Source of the DNA: Bacteroidaceae bacterium
GTDB taxonomy: Bacteria > Bacteroidota > Bacteroidia > Bacteroidales > Bacteroidaceae
Length of the DNA: 46,057 nucleotides
Direction of reading: 5' to 3'
NCBI GenBank assembly: GCA_017469525.1
Contig: JAFUGG010000040.1
Span: 1-46,057 of the forward strand
Shown here: positions 30,307 through 37,025 of the stretch, in pieces
How positions within the stretch are numbered: position 1 is the first letter of the stretch
How the letters are laid out: every line of letters starts with the position of its first letter
The notes under the pieces: model-generated
The model's database searches: none
The model's input: the letters and a program-made list of their open reading frames with translations, nothing else
Told to the model about the DNA's origin: nothing
Translations under genes and position numbers: made by a program

Positions 30307-31953
30307 TTATGCTTCCTGCAGGCTTTGGCGGTATTCCGTGGGCGTGATGCCGTACTGAAGGATGAAGAGGCGTCGCAGGTTTCGCGGTGAGAGTCCTACT
30401 TCCTCGGCAATAGCATTGACGGTCTTGGCAGGTTCTGTCTTCAGCAGGCTGCAGGCCTTGGAGAGGCGGATGCTGTTGATGTAGATGGGGAAGGAGGGTG
30501 CTCCTGCAAAATCGGCGAGGAGTTGGTTGAGCATCTCGCGGCGTATGCCGAAGCGTTGGCAGATGTCTTGCCTGCCGATGAATGCGTCGGCGTAGAGACG
30601 CTCGTTGCGGATGGTGGTGTCTATCTGCTTGTAGAGGGCGTGGTTCTCTTCCCAATTCTCGCCCAGCAGGCCCTCTTCCTGTGGACCCTCTCCCGACCTC
30701 TCCCTTGTTGGGAGAGGGGCAGTTACATTATCTCCCATAGTATTGGTATCTTCTCCTCTCCCTACAAGGGAGAGGTCGGGAGAGGGTCCGGAAGAGAGTC
30801 TGCGAGAGGGTCTAGAAGTGGCTCCGAGGTCAGGGTTTTCCATCATCCTGACCAGCACTTTGTTCTTGTGCCGTATCTTCAGGTTCTGGTAGATGATGAG
30901 TGCAGTGAACACGAGGATGATGAGCAAGGCAATGCCGAAGCCGACGGAGACGATGGTCATGATGCGGCTTCTGTTCTCGGCTTGCCTTCGGCGTGAGTCC
31001 TGCTCCTTGGCGTTGTAGCGTGCCATGTGTTCGCGTGCGGTTGCGTTGCGTACGCTGAACTCAATCTTCTTGTATGCCTCCTCTATGTTGGAGTCTCCGC
31101 CCAGCGAGGCGTATGCCACGTTGATGTATCCCTCGGCCTGCGAGCGGTAGAAATTGATGTAGTCGGCCCGCTCGTCGGCGTCCTTCGGTTTGCGATAGGT
31201 GTTGTCGTGGTAGTACTGAGGGTGCTTGCCGTAGTCGTCCAGCAGGTTGATGATGCGCCGGGCCAATGGGATGGTGCCCACGTACTTGCCGTCGTTCACG
31301 AGGACGTTGATCTTTCTCTTCAGTGTGATGATGGTGGCGTCCAGTTCGTTGAAGCGCCTTTGGGGGAGGGCATCAAGCTCTCCTATCACGCTGTCCAGTC
31401 GTGCCAGCCCTTCCTCGCAATGCCCCATGCTGCACAGGGCAGCTCCTATCTCAGCCTCGGTGCGCAGGGCTTCTGTACCGGCTCCTTGCTCGTTGCACAC
31501 CTCCACCAGCTCCTTCGAGCGGCTGAACCACCGCGCCTTGTCGCCCTGCTGACGTGCCGAATAGACCAGCATCTCAAGCACGTCCTGACGGAAGGCTGGT
31601 TTTTCCTGTACCTTTTCATGCAGGAGCAAGCGTTCGCCAATGACTCTTGCCGAGTCGAACCTGATGCCTTTCTTTCCGCCCAGAATGGAGTCCATCTGCA
31701 TGCCCATCTGCGTTTCGCAATAGACCCTCATGCGTGCCAGGTCTCTGACAAAGTCGTCAATGTTGCCGACAATCAGGGCTGAGTCGATGATGCAAAGTGC
31801 CTGCTCGGGCTGGTAAGCATAGATGCTCATTGCTTTCTGCCATGTGTAGAGGGTGTCGGAGGGCTGAGGCTTGCGTCGCGTGCCGCTCGTTCCTGTGCAA
31901 CCAGACAAGATGACCTGCACTGTCAGGGCTATGGCGAAGAGGCTTTTCTTCAT
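30307..31953 (-). CDS. Membrane-anchored TPR-type regulator with AraC DNA-binding domain
   Basis: 548 aa from the ATG at 31953 (MKKSLFAIALTVQVILSGC; lipobox-like, Cys19); longer in-frame starts precede the promoter. Residues about 35-320 are helical, TPR-like, and should lie in the periplasm. One membrane helix at 331-357 (IMTIVSVGFGIALLIILVFT) leads to a cytoplasmic AraC-type HTH domain at about 440-548, with a recognisable second helix-turn-helix (TVNAIAEEVGLSPRNLRRLF). Such one-component sensors couple periplasmic binding to transcription in Bacteroidetes. The linker (residues about 378-425) is a palindromic insertion read in frame. Stop codon is followed by the hairpin at 30227. Confidence 0.85.
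   Translation of the reverse strand: MKKSLFAIALTVQVILSGCTGTSGTRRKPQPSDTLYTWQKAMSIYAYQPEQALCIIDSALIVGNIDDFVRDLARMRVYCETQMGMQMDSILGGKKGIRFDSARVIGERLLLHEKVQEKPAFRQDVLEMLVYSARQQGDKARWFSRSKELVEVCNEQGAGTEALRTEAEIGAALCSMGHCEEGLARLDSVIGELDALPQRRFNELDATIITLKRKINVLVNDGKYVGTIPLARRIINLLDDYGKHPQYYHDNTYRKPKDADERADYINFYRSQAEGYINVAYASLGGDSNIEEAYKKIEFSVRNATAREHMARYNAKEQDSRRRQAENRSRIMTIVSVGFGIALLIILVFTALIIYQNLKIRHKNKVLVRMMENPDLGATSRPSRRLSSGPSPDLSLVGRGEDTNTMGDNVTAPLPTRERSGEGPQEEGLLGENWEENHALYKQIDTTIRNERLYADAFIGRQDICQRFGIRREMLNQLLADFAGAPSFPIYINSIRLSKACSLLKTEPAKTVNAIAEEVGLSPRNLRRLFILQYGITPTEYRQSLQEA
30683..30789. repeat. In-frame palindromic insertion in the TPR/AraC gene
   Basis: 35-bp arms 30683-30717 and 30755-30789 with one mismatch, 37-bp spacer. 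It encodes the Pro/Ser/Gly/Arg-rich linker (SGPSPDLSLVGRGED...TAPLPTRERSGEG) between the membrane helix and the AraC domain. Confidence 0.88.
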
Positions 31954-31988
31954 GTGCGTATAATAAATAAATGTCGCGATTTGAGGTG

Positions 31989-31996
31989 CAAAGGTA
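31989..31996 (-). promoter_or_regulatory. -7 box of TPR/AraC gene
   Basis: Reverse-strand TACCTTTG, 36 bp upstream of the ATG at 31953; the second hairpin copy lies another 30 bp upstream. Confidence 0.6.
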
Positions 31997-32026
31997 GTTG
32001 GAATCGGGCGTTTTTTGACATAATAG

Positions 32027-32066
32027 AAGTGTGTCAATTTGGCTTTTGTACCAAATTGACACACTT
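32027..32066. repeat. Hairpin between rnr and TPR/AraC gene, copy of the one at 30227
   Basis: Perfect 16-bp arms 32027-32042 and 32051-32066 with the same TGTGTCAATTTGG / CCAAATTGACACA core and an 8-nt loop. It lies 25 bp after the rnr stop but is not followed by a T-run on the reverse strand, so it could be an rnr 3' hairpin or an operator for the regulator. Confidence 0.75.
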
Positions 32067-32090
32067 TCTTGTCCGCAAGGATGGCTGTGC

Positions 32091-34295
32091 TTATTCAGGC
32101 ATGACGAGTTTGAAGTCGAGCTGCTTGCGGTAGAGGTCGGCTCGGCTTACTTCTACTTTGACGCTGTCGCCGAGGTTGTACTGATGGTGATAACGGCGGC
32201 CGCGCAGGCAGTAGTTCTTTTCGTCGAAGTCATAATAGTCGCCCTCCAGGTCGCGCAGAGGTATCATGCCCTCGCACTTGTTCTCGTCTATCTCGACATA
32301 GAGGCCGAACTCCGTGACGCCGGAGATGGTGCCTTGGAAGGTCTCGCCCAGGTGGTCGCTCATGTACTCCACCTGTTTGTACTTGATGCTGGCGCGTTCG
32401 GCCTGTGCCGCAGTCTGTTCCATGTCGCTGCAATGTTCGCAGTATTCCTCGTATTTCACGGGGTTGACGGTTCGTCCTCCCTCTTCGTATCGGGTGAGGA
32501 GACGGTGTACCATGAGGTCGGGATAGCGTCGGATGGGCGACGTGAAGTGTGTGTAGTAGTCGAAGGCCAAGCCGTAGTGGCCGATGTTCTGCACGCTGTA
32601 CTTGGCTTTCATCATGGCTCTGAGGGTAATCATCTCGACGACGTTTTGCTCTCGCTTGCCTTTGACGTCGCTCAGGAGGCGGTTGATGCCTCGGCTGATG
32701 TCCTGTCTGGAGCCCGTGGCCCGCAGTTTATGTCCGAACTTGGAGACGAAGCTTGCGAGGTTCAAGAGCTTTTCCGGGTCGGGATTCTCATGGATGCGGT
32801 AGGGGAAGGTCTTGGCTTTCTGGCCTTTCGGAACCTTGCCGATGCTCTCGGCCACTGTTCTGTTGGCGAGCAGCATGAACTCCTCGATGAGTTTGTTGGC
32901 GTCCTTTGCCACCTTGAAATATACGCTTGTCGGGTGTCCGTCGTCGTCGATGTTGAAGCGCACCTCAGCCCTGTCGAAGTCCACAGCCCCGTTAGCGAAG
33001 CGTCGCTGACGCAGTTGCTTGGCCATGTTATTCAATACAACAAGAGACCCCTCTAAATCTCCCCTTAAAGGGGAGACTTGTGAGCTTGTGTCCTCCCCCT
33101 TTAAGGGGGAGTTAGAGAGGGTCTGGTTCTCTTCCAATATCTGCTGTGCCTCCTCATACGACATACGCCGGTCGGAGCGGATGACCGTATGGGCGAGCTT
33201 CCAGTACTTCACTTCGGCCTTCTCGTTCATGTGGAAGATGACGGAATACGTCAGCTTGTCTTCGTCGGGGCGGAGCGAGCAGATGTAGTTGCAAAGGCGC
33301 TCCGGGAGCATCGGCACCGTGCGGTCTACGAGATAGACGCTCGTGGCGCGCTTGTAGGCTTCCTTGTCGATGATGGAACCTTCCTTGACGTAGTGGCTCA
33401 CGTCGGCAATGTGTACGCCCACTTCCCAGAGTCCCTTCTTCAGTTCCCGGATGGAGAGGGCGTCGTCGAAGTCCTTTGCGTCGGCCGGGTCGATGGTGAA
33501 GGTGAGCACGTCGCGCATGTCGAGTCGGCGGCTGACCTCTTCCTCTGTGATGCTTGGAGTGAGCTTGTCGGCAGCCTTCTCTACGAGGGCAGGGTAGGTG
33601 TAGGGCAGTCCGTACTCCGCCAGGATGGCATGCATCTCGGCATTGTTCTCGCCGGTCTTGCCCAGGATGTCCACCACCTTGCCAATCGGGTTCTTGGCTC
33701 TGTCCGGCCACTCCACGATGCGCACCACGGCCTTGTCGCCCGTCTGACCCTTTTTGAGGTATTCCCTGGGGATGAAGATATCGTTGGCGAGGGTGCGGTC
33801 CTCTGTCAGGAGGTAGGCATAGCCCCTCTGCACCTGCAGGGTTCCCACGAAGGTCTTGTCGCTGCGCTTGAGTATCTCGGTGACGGCAGCCTCGCGGACA
33901 TGGTGTTTCCGGCGGGCGAGGAGCGTGACCTGCACGGTGTCGCCGTCCATCGCGTGCAGGCTGTTGCGCTCGGCCACCAGGATGGGTTCGCCGCCGTCCT
34001 CGGGCTCGAAGGTGTTCTTTCCGTTTGCCTTGCGGCGGAACGTGCCGGTCATCACCTGCGAGGGCATGTTCAAAGTGTAGTACCCACGCGGCTGCTCCTT
34101 GACGAAATCGTCCATGAGAAGGGCCTCGAGCACGTCCACAAGCAGCATCTTGGCACCGCTCGTGCGCAGATGCAACTGCTTGCAGATGTTCTTCAACGAG
34201 AATGTGACGGCCGGATTCTCCTGGAAAAAGTCAATGACTGTGCGTTCTAAATCAATCTTTCGCAGTCCGTGGCTGCCTGTTTTTTTCTTGCTCAT
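32091..34295 (-). CDS. rnr: Ribonuclease R
   Basis: 3'-5' exoribonuclease of the RNB family, degrading structured RNA and acting in rRNA and mRNA quality control. 734 aa from the ATG at 34295 (MSKKKTGSHGLRKIDLE); an in-frame ATG at 34376 lies upstream of the promoter. Order: N-terminal winged-helix/OB region (1-150), cold-shock-type RNA-binding domain, the RNB catalytic core with TIDPADAKDFDDAL at 267-280 (catalytic Asp cluster), LVDRTVPMLPERLCNYICSL, then a C-terminal S1 domain (GETFQGTISGVTEFGLYVEI). Residues about 392-417 (TLSNSPLKGEDTSSQVSPLR...) are a palindromic insertion between two helices of the catalytic domain. Confidence 0.95.
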   Translation of the reverse strand: MSKKKTGSHGLRKIDLERTVIDFFQENPAVTFSLKNICKQLHLRTSGAKMLLVDVLEALLMDDFVKEQPRGYYTLNMPSQVMTGTFRRKANGKNTFEPEDGGEPILVAERNSLHAMDGDTVQVTLLARRKHHVREAAVTEILKRSDKTFVGTLQVQRGYAYLLTEDRTLANDIFIPREYLKKGQTGDKAVVRIVEWPDRAKNPIGKVVDILGKTGENNAEMHAILAEYGLPYTYPALVEKAADKLTPSITEEEVSRRLDMRDVLTFTIDPADAKDFDDALSIRELKKGLWEVGVHIADVSHYVKEGSIIDKEAYKRATSVYLVDRTVPMLPERLCNYICSLRPDEDKLTYSVIFHMNEKAEVKYWKLAHTVIRSDRRMSYEEAQQILEENQTLSNSPLKGEDTSSQVSPLRGDLEGSLVVLNNMAKQLRQRRFANGAVDFDRAEVRFNIDDDGHPTSVYFKVAKDANKLIEEFMLLANRTVAESIGKVPKGQKAKTFPYRIHENPDPEKLLNLASFVSKFGHKLRATGSRQDISRGINRLLSDVKGKREQNVVEMITLRAMMKAKYSVQNIGHYGLAFDYYTHFTSPIRRYPDLMVHRLLTRYEEGGRTVNPVKYEEYCEHCSDMEQTAAQAERASIKYKQVEYMSDHLGETFQGTISGVTEFGLYVEIDENKCEGMIPLRDLEGDYYDFDEKNYCLRGRRYHHQYNLGDSVKVEVSRADLYRKQLDFKLVMPE
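33045..33124. repeat. In-frame palindromic insertion in rnr
   Basis: Ends are AGACCC (33045) and GGGTCT (33124). Each arm is itself a small hairpin around CCCCTTAAAGGGG. It adds about 26 residues between QQILEEN and VVLNNMAKQLRQRR, a place where other RNase R proteins have a short connection. Confidence 0.8.
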
Positions 34296-34312
34296 AGTAC
34301 AAATCTTTTCTG

Positions 34313-34320
34313 CAAATTTA
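34313..34320 (-). promoter_or_regulatory. -7 box of rnr
   Basis: Reverse-strand TAAATTTG, 17 bp upstream of the ATG at 34295. Confidence 0.6.
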
Positions 34321-34428
34321 CTAATTTTCCGTGATATGTGAATCATATCCATGTAGATATTTACAAAAAATAACATGTTTTGCAGGCAACCAATCCATGT
34401 TGCGCGGGCAGATGTTGCAGTATGGGTT

Positions 34429-34498
34429 CATTGCATCAACATGTAGTTGCAATTGCATATACATGTAGATGCAATTGCAACTACATGTTGATGCAAAC
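34429..34498. repeat. Nested 70-bp palindrome, copy 5
   Basis: Several positions differ from the other copies in both arms together: 8/63 T-A, 9/62 C-G, 10/61 A-T, 19/52 T-A. Mismatches only at the outermost two pairs and at 31/40 (A opposite G). It is in the 409-bp gap between the divergent rnr and fabG genes, where I see no gene. Confidence 0.93.
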
Positions 34499-34620
34499 TC
34501 CCCATCGTGGTACATCGCCCATTGCTGCAGGGAGTAGAGGGCAAATCGGAGTGCAGGAGGGGGTGACGAAGTGTATTCCTATATATAATATAATAATGTA
34601 TAGCAGCCCCCGAACTGTAA

Positions 34621-34648
34621 AATTATGAATTATGAATTATGAATTGTG
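34621..34648. repeat. Four AATTATG heptads upstream of fabG promoter
   Basis: AATTATG three times, then AATTGTG, ending 12 bp before the -7 box at 34661. Confidence 0.85.
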
Positions 34649-34660
34649 AATAAAATGTCG

Positions 34661-34668
34661 TACCTTTG
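34661..34668 (+). promoter_or_regulatory. -7 box of fabG operon
   Basis: TACCTTTG, 36 bp before the ATG at 34705. Confidence 0.6.
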
Positions 34669-34704
34669 CACCCGCAAACTACATTCGTAAGAAATAACCA
34701 AGCT

Positions 34705-35436
34705 ATGAAATATGCTTTAGTAACAGGTGGTTCCCGCGGATTGGGACGTGCCGTCTGCCTGAAATTGGCTGCCCAAGGGCTGCCCGTCATCATTAATTAT
34801 CAGAGCAATCAGGCTGCTGCCGAGGCCGTCAAGGCTGAGATAGAAGCAGCAGGAGGTACGGCAGAGCTGATGCCCTTCAACGTGGCAAACGAACAGGAAG
34901 TGGACCGCGCCTTCGAGAAATGGACGGAGGCTCACCCCGAGGACTACATCGCCTACCTCGTCAACAATGCCGGCATCCGCCGCGACGGCATGATGTTCAT
35001 GATGCCGACTGACGACTGGAAGGCCGTCATCAGCACGTCGCTCGACGGCTTCTACTACGTCACGCGCCGCTGTCTGCCTGCCATGCTCCGCAAACGTCAC
35101 GGCGGGCGCATCGTCAACATGACTTCCCTTTCGGGCCTCAAAGGCTTGCCCGGACAGACGAACTACAGCGCAGCCAAGGCCGCCCTCATCGGCGCCACGA
35201 AGGCCCTGGCACTCGAGGCAGCCGCCCGCGACGTGACGGTCAATGCCGTAGCACCAGGTTTCATCGAGACAGACATGACCAAGGATTTGCCTGTCGATGA
35301 GCTGAAGCAGCAGATTCCTATGGGCCGCTTCGGCCGTCCCGAAGAGGTGGCCGACCTGGTCAGCTTCCTGCTCAGCGACGCAGCCTCGTATATCACGGGC
35401 GAGGTGATATCCATCAACGGAGGACTCTACACTTAG
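34705..35436 (+). CDS. fabG: 3-oxoacyl-ACP reductase (SDR family)
   Basis: 243-aa NADPH-dependent ketoreductase. The ATG at 34705 follows the promoter; an in-frame ATG at 34666 lies within the -7 box and is rejected. Rossmann motif VTGGSRGLGRAVCLKLA near residue 7, NNAGIRRDG near residue 87, catalytic Ser in MTSLSGLKG and the Y-x3-K pair in QTNYSAAKAALIGAT; the ending ASYITGEVISINGG is typical of FabG. The next three genes encode two hotdog dehydratases and a thioesterase, so this copy is more likely a dedicated reductase (ApeQ-like) than the housekeeping FabG. Its stop codon TAG is part of the first heptad of the following array. Confidence 0.93.
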   Translation: MKYALVTGGSRGLGRAVCLKLAAQGLPVIINYQSNQAAAEAVKAEIEAAGGTAELMPFNVANEQEVDRAFEKWTEAHPEDYIAYLVNNAGIRRDGMMFMMPTDDWKAVISTSLDGFYYVTRRCLPAMLRKRHGGRIVNMTSLSGLKGLPGQTNYSAAKAALIGATKALALEAAARDVTVNAVAPGFIETDMTKDLPVDELKQQIPMGRFGRPEEVADLVSFLLSDAASYITGEVISINGGLYT

Positions 35437-35547
35437 TTCATAGTTATGAGTTCATAGTTCATAGTTGATTCCTCTGCTGGAAATAAGCAATGAAACTGTG
35501 AACGATGGACTGAACAACTATGGACTATGAACTATGAATTATGAACT
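35435..35547. repeat. Inverted heptad arrays joining fabG to the dehydratase gene
   Basis: Left array 35435-35469: AGTTCAT, AGTTATG, AGTTCAT, AGTTCAT, AGTTGAT. Right array 35513-35547: AACAACT, ATGGACT, ATGAACT, ATGAATT, ATGAACT, its complement. The left array includes the last two bases of the fabG stop codon; the right array supplies the ATG of the next gene at 35541. The two would form a hairpin in the operon mRNA. Confidence 0.88.
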
Positions 35548-35975
35548 ACACAGACATCAATATACTCGAGCTTCTGCCGCAAAGGCCGCCGTTCGTGATG
35601 GTGGACCACTTGACGGACTACAGCGAGGCACAAAGCTCGTGCGACCTCACCATCAGAGAGGACAACGTCTTCTGCAAGGACGGCGAACTGGCAGCAGCAG
35701 GTCTCGTCGAACACATCGCACAGACCTGCGCCGCACGGCTCGGCTACTACAACAAATACATACTGAAGACGGGCGTCCGCCTCGGCTTTATCGGAGAAGT
35801 GAAAGACCTCGACATCGTCCGTCTCCCTCGTCAGGGCGAACGGATCGACACGACTATCACGGTCATCCAGGAGATATTCGACGTCACACTCGTCAATGCC
35901 GAAGTGCGAGTCGGCACAGAAGTCATTGCCACGACACGTCTCAAGATAGCTCAAGGAGAACAAAGCTCGGAATAA
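35541..35975 (+). CDS. Hotdog-fold 3-hydroxyacyl-ACP dehydratase (ApeP/FabZ-like)
   Basis: 144 aa. Starts INILELLPQRPPFVMVDHL, the FabZ/ApeP opening in which L-P-Q-R-P-P-F-V-M-V-D precedes the hotdog core. AAGLVEHIAQTCAARLGYY is the central helix with the expected acid (E) and Q. It would dehydrate a 3-hydroxyacyl-ACP. The start is set at 35541, within the heptad array; another in-frame ATG lies at 35634 but would cut the N-terminal strand. Second gene of the operon. Confidence 0.82.
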   Translation: MNYTDINILELLPQRPPFVMVDHLTDYSEAQSSCDLTIREDNVFCKDGELAAAGLVEHIAQTCAARLGYYNKYILKTGVRLGFIGEVKDLDIVRLPRQGERIDTTITVIQEIFDVTLVNAEVRVGTEVIATTRLKIAQGEQSSE

Positions 35976-36000
35976 GACAACACGATGAGTTTGATACAAA

Positions 36001-36081
36001 ACAACGGATTGCACGGATTATACGGATGGAGTGTATCCATACGGAAAAAGATAAATCCGTATAATCCGTGTAATCCGTTGT
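36001..36081. repeat. 27-bp inverted repeat with CGGATT nonamers
   Basis: Arms 36001-36027 and 36055-36081 with one mismatch, each containing ACGGATT units spaced 9 bp apart. It fills the gap between the dehydratase and the thioesterase genes. Confidence 0.85.
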
Positions 36082-36111
36082 AAGAAATAGAATAATACAG
36101 TGGTTAATGAC

Positions 36112-36537
36112 ATGCAGGAAAAGGAGTTAAGCTTCTCGCGGGAATTTGAGGTGCGCTTCAGCGAAGTGGACATCATGGGCGTGGTCTGGCACGGAGCCTA
36201 TCCGCTCTATCTGGAAGATGCCCGCGAAGCGTGGGGTCATCACTACGGCCTCTGCTACGATGACTACCTCAAGAACAACGTCTTCGCCCCTATCGTCGAC
36301 ATGGACATACGCTACCAGCGCCCCATCTTCTACACGACGCGGCCGCGCATAGACATCACCTACAAGTTCTCTCCGGCAGCCAAAATCGTCTTCGACTACG
36401 AGATTCACGACACGAAGGACAACGCCCTTCTCACCACCGCACGCACCATTCAGGCCTTCACCGACCAGCAGTACGAGCTCATCCTCGAGAACCCGGAGTT
36501 CTTCCTACGCTGGAAAGAAAGGCAGGGACTGCAGTAG
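36112..36537 (+). CDS. Acyl-CoA/ACP thioesterase (YbgC/4HBT type)
   Basis: 141 aa from the ATG at 36112; a GTG at 36100 in frame is a possible alternative. The 4HBT signature is clear: FEVRFSEVDIMGVVWHGAYPLYLEDAREAW, where the Asp after the E-V and the H-G-x-Y follow the YbgC pattern. Hotdog thioesterases of this type hydrolyse acyl-CoA or acyl-ACP. Such genes are regular members of aryl-polyene and flexirubin clusters. The stop TAG opens the next heptad array. Confidence 0.85.
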   Translation: MQEKELSFSREFEVRFSEVDIMGVVWHGAYPLYLEDAREAWGHHYGLCYDDYLKNNVFAPIVDMDIRYQRPIFYTTRPRIDITYKFSPAAKIVFDYEIHDTKDNALLTTARTIQAFTDQQYELILENPEFFLRWKERQGLQ

Positions 36538-36570
36538 TTTATAGTTCAGAGTTTATAGTTTATAGTTATT
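36536..36570. repeat. Five heptads after the thioesterase stop
   Basis: AGTTTAT, AGTTCAG, AGTTTAT, AGTTTAT, AGTTATT. The first two bases are the AG of the thioesterase stop codon. Confidence 0.85.
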
Positions 36571-36582
36571 TTCGTCAGTCTA

Positions 36583-36951
36583 ATGGTTCTTCAAGACAAC
36601 CTTTTTTCCATAATTTCGCAGGTACAGGAAGGCGGACAGCCTGCCTTCCAAGTGCAGATTAACAAGGAGTGGCCCATCTACCGGGCGCATTTCCCGGGCC
36701 ATCCCATCACCCCAGGCGTCTGCATCGTGCAGATGATTCAGGAACTCCTCGAGGTTCATCTCGGCCGCAAGGTCAGCCTCCGCAAGGCAAAGAACGTGAA
36801 GTACCTCGCCATCATCTCGCCCGAAGAGGTCAGCGAGCTGACTGTCTCCTTCCCAAAGATAGAGGAGCAAGAGGACGGAAGCCTCAAAGTGCAGGCACAG
36901 GTGGCCAGCGGCGAGACCCTCTTCACCAAACTCTCCGCCACGTTTCAGTAA
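36583..36951 (+). CDS. Hotdog dehydratase (ApeI/FabA-like)
   Basis: 122 aa with the FabA/FabZ dehydratase core INKEWPIYRAHFPGHPITPG, in which the H-F-P-x-H-P-x-x-P-G motif carries the catalytic His. No fusion partners. Last gene of the operon; a bidirectional terminator follows 20 bp later. Acting with the FabG, dehydratase and thioesterase it would process beta-hydroxyacyl intermediates, but the ketosynthase and carrier proteins such a pathway needs are not in this window. Confidence 0.85.
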   Translation: MVLQDNLFSIISQVQEGGQPAFQVQINKEWPIYRAHFPGHPITPGVCIVQMIQELLEVHLGRKVSLRKAKNVKYLAIISPEEVSELTVSFPKIEEQEDGSLKVQAQVASGETLFTKLSATFQ

Positions 36952-36971
36952 GCCTCATACATTATTATAAT

Positions 36972-37005
36972 AATAGCCCCCTGCATTTTCGTGCAGGGGG
37001 CTATT
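36972..37005. terminator. Bidirectional terminator
   Basis: Stem AATAGCCCCCTGCA with TGCAGGGGGCTATT, 6-nt loop, between the convergent dehydratase and dockerin-type genes. Confidence 0.85.
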
Positions 37006-37025
37006 CATATTCAGGCTGTCGCTCG

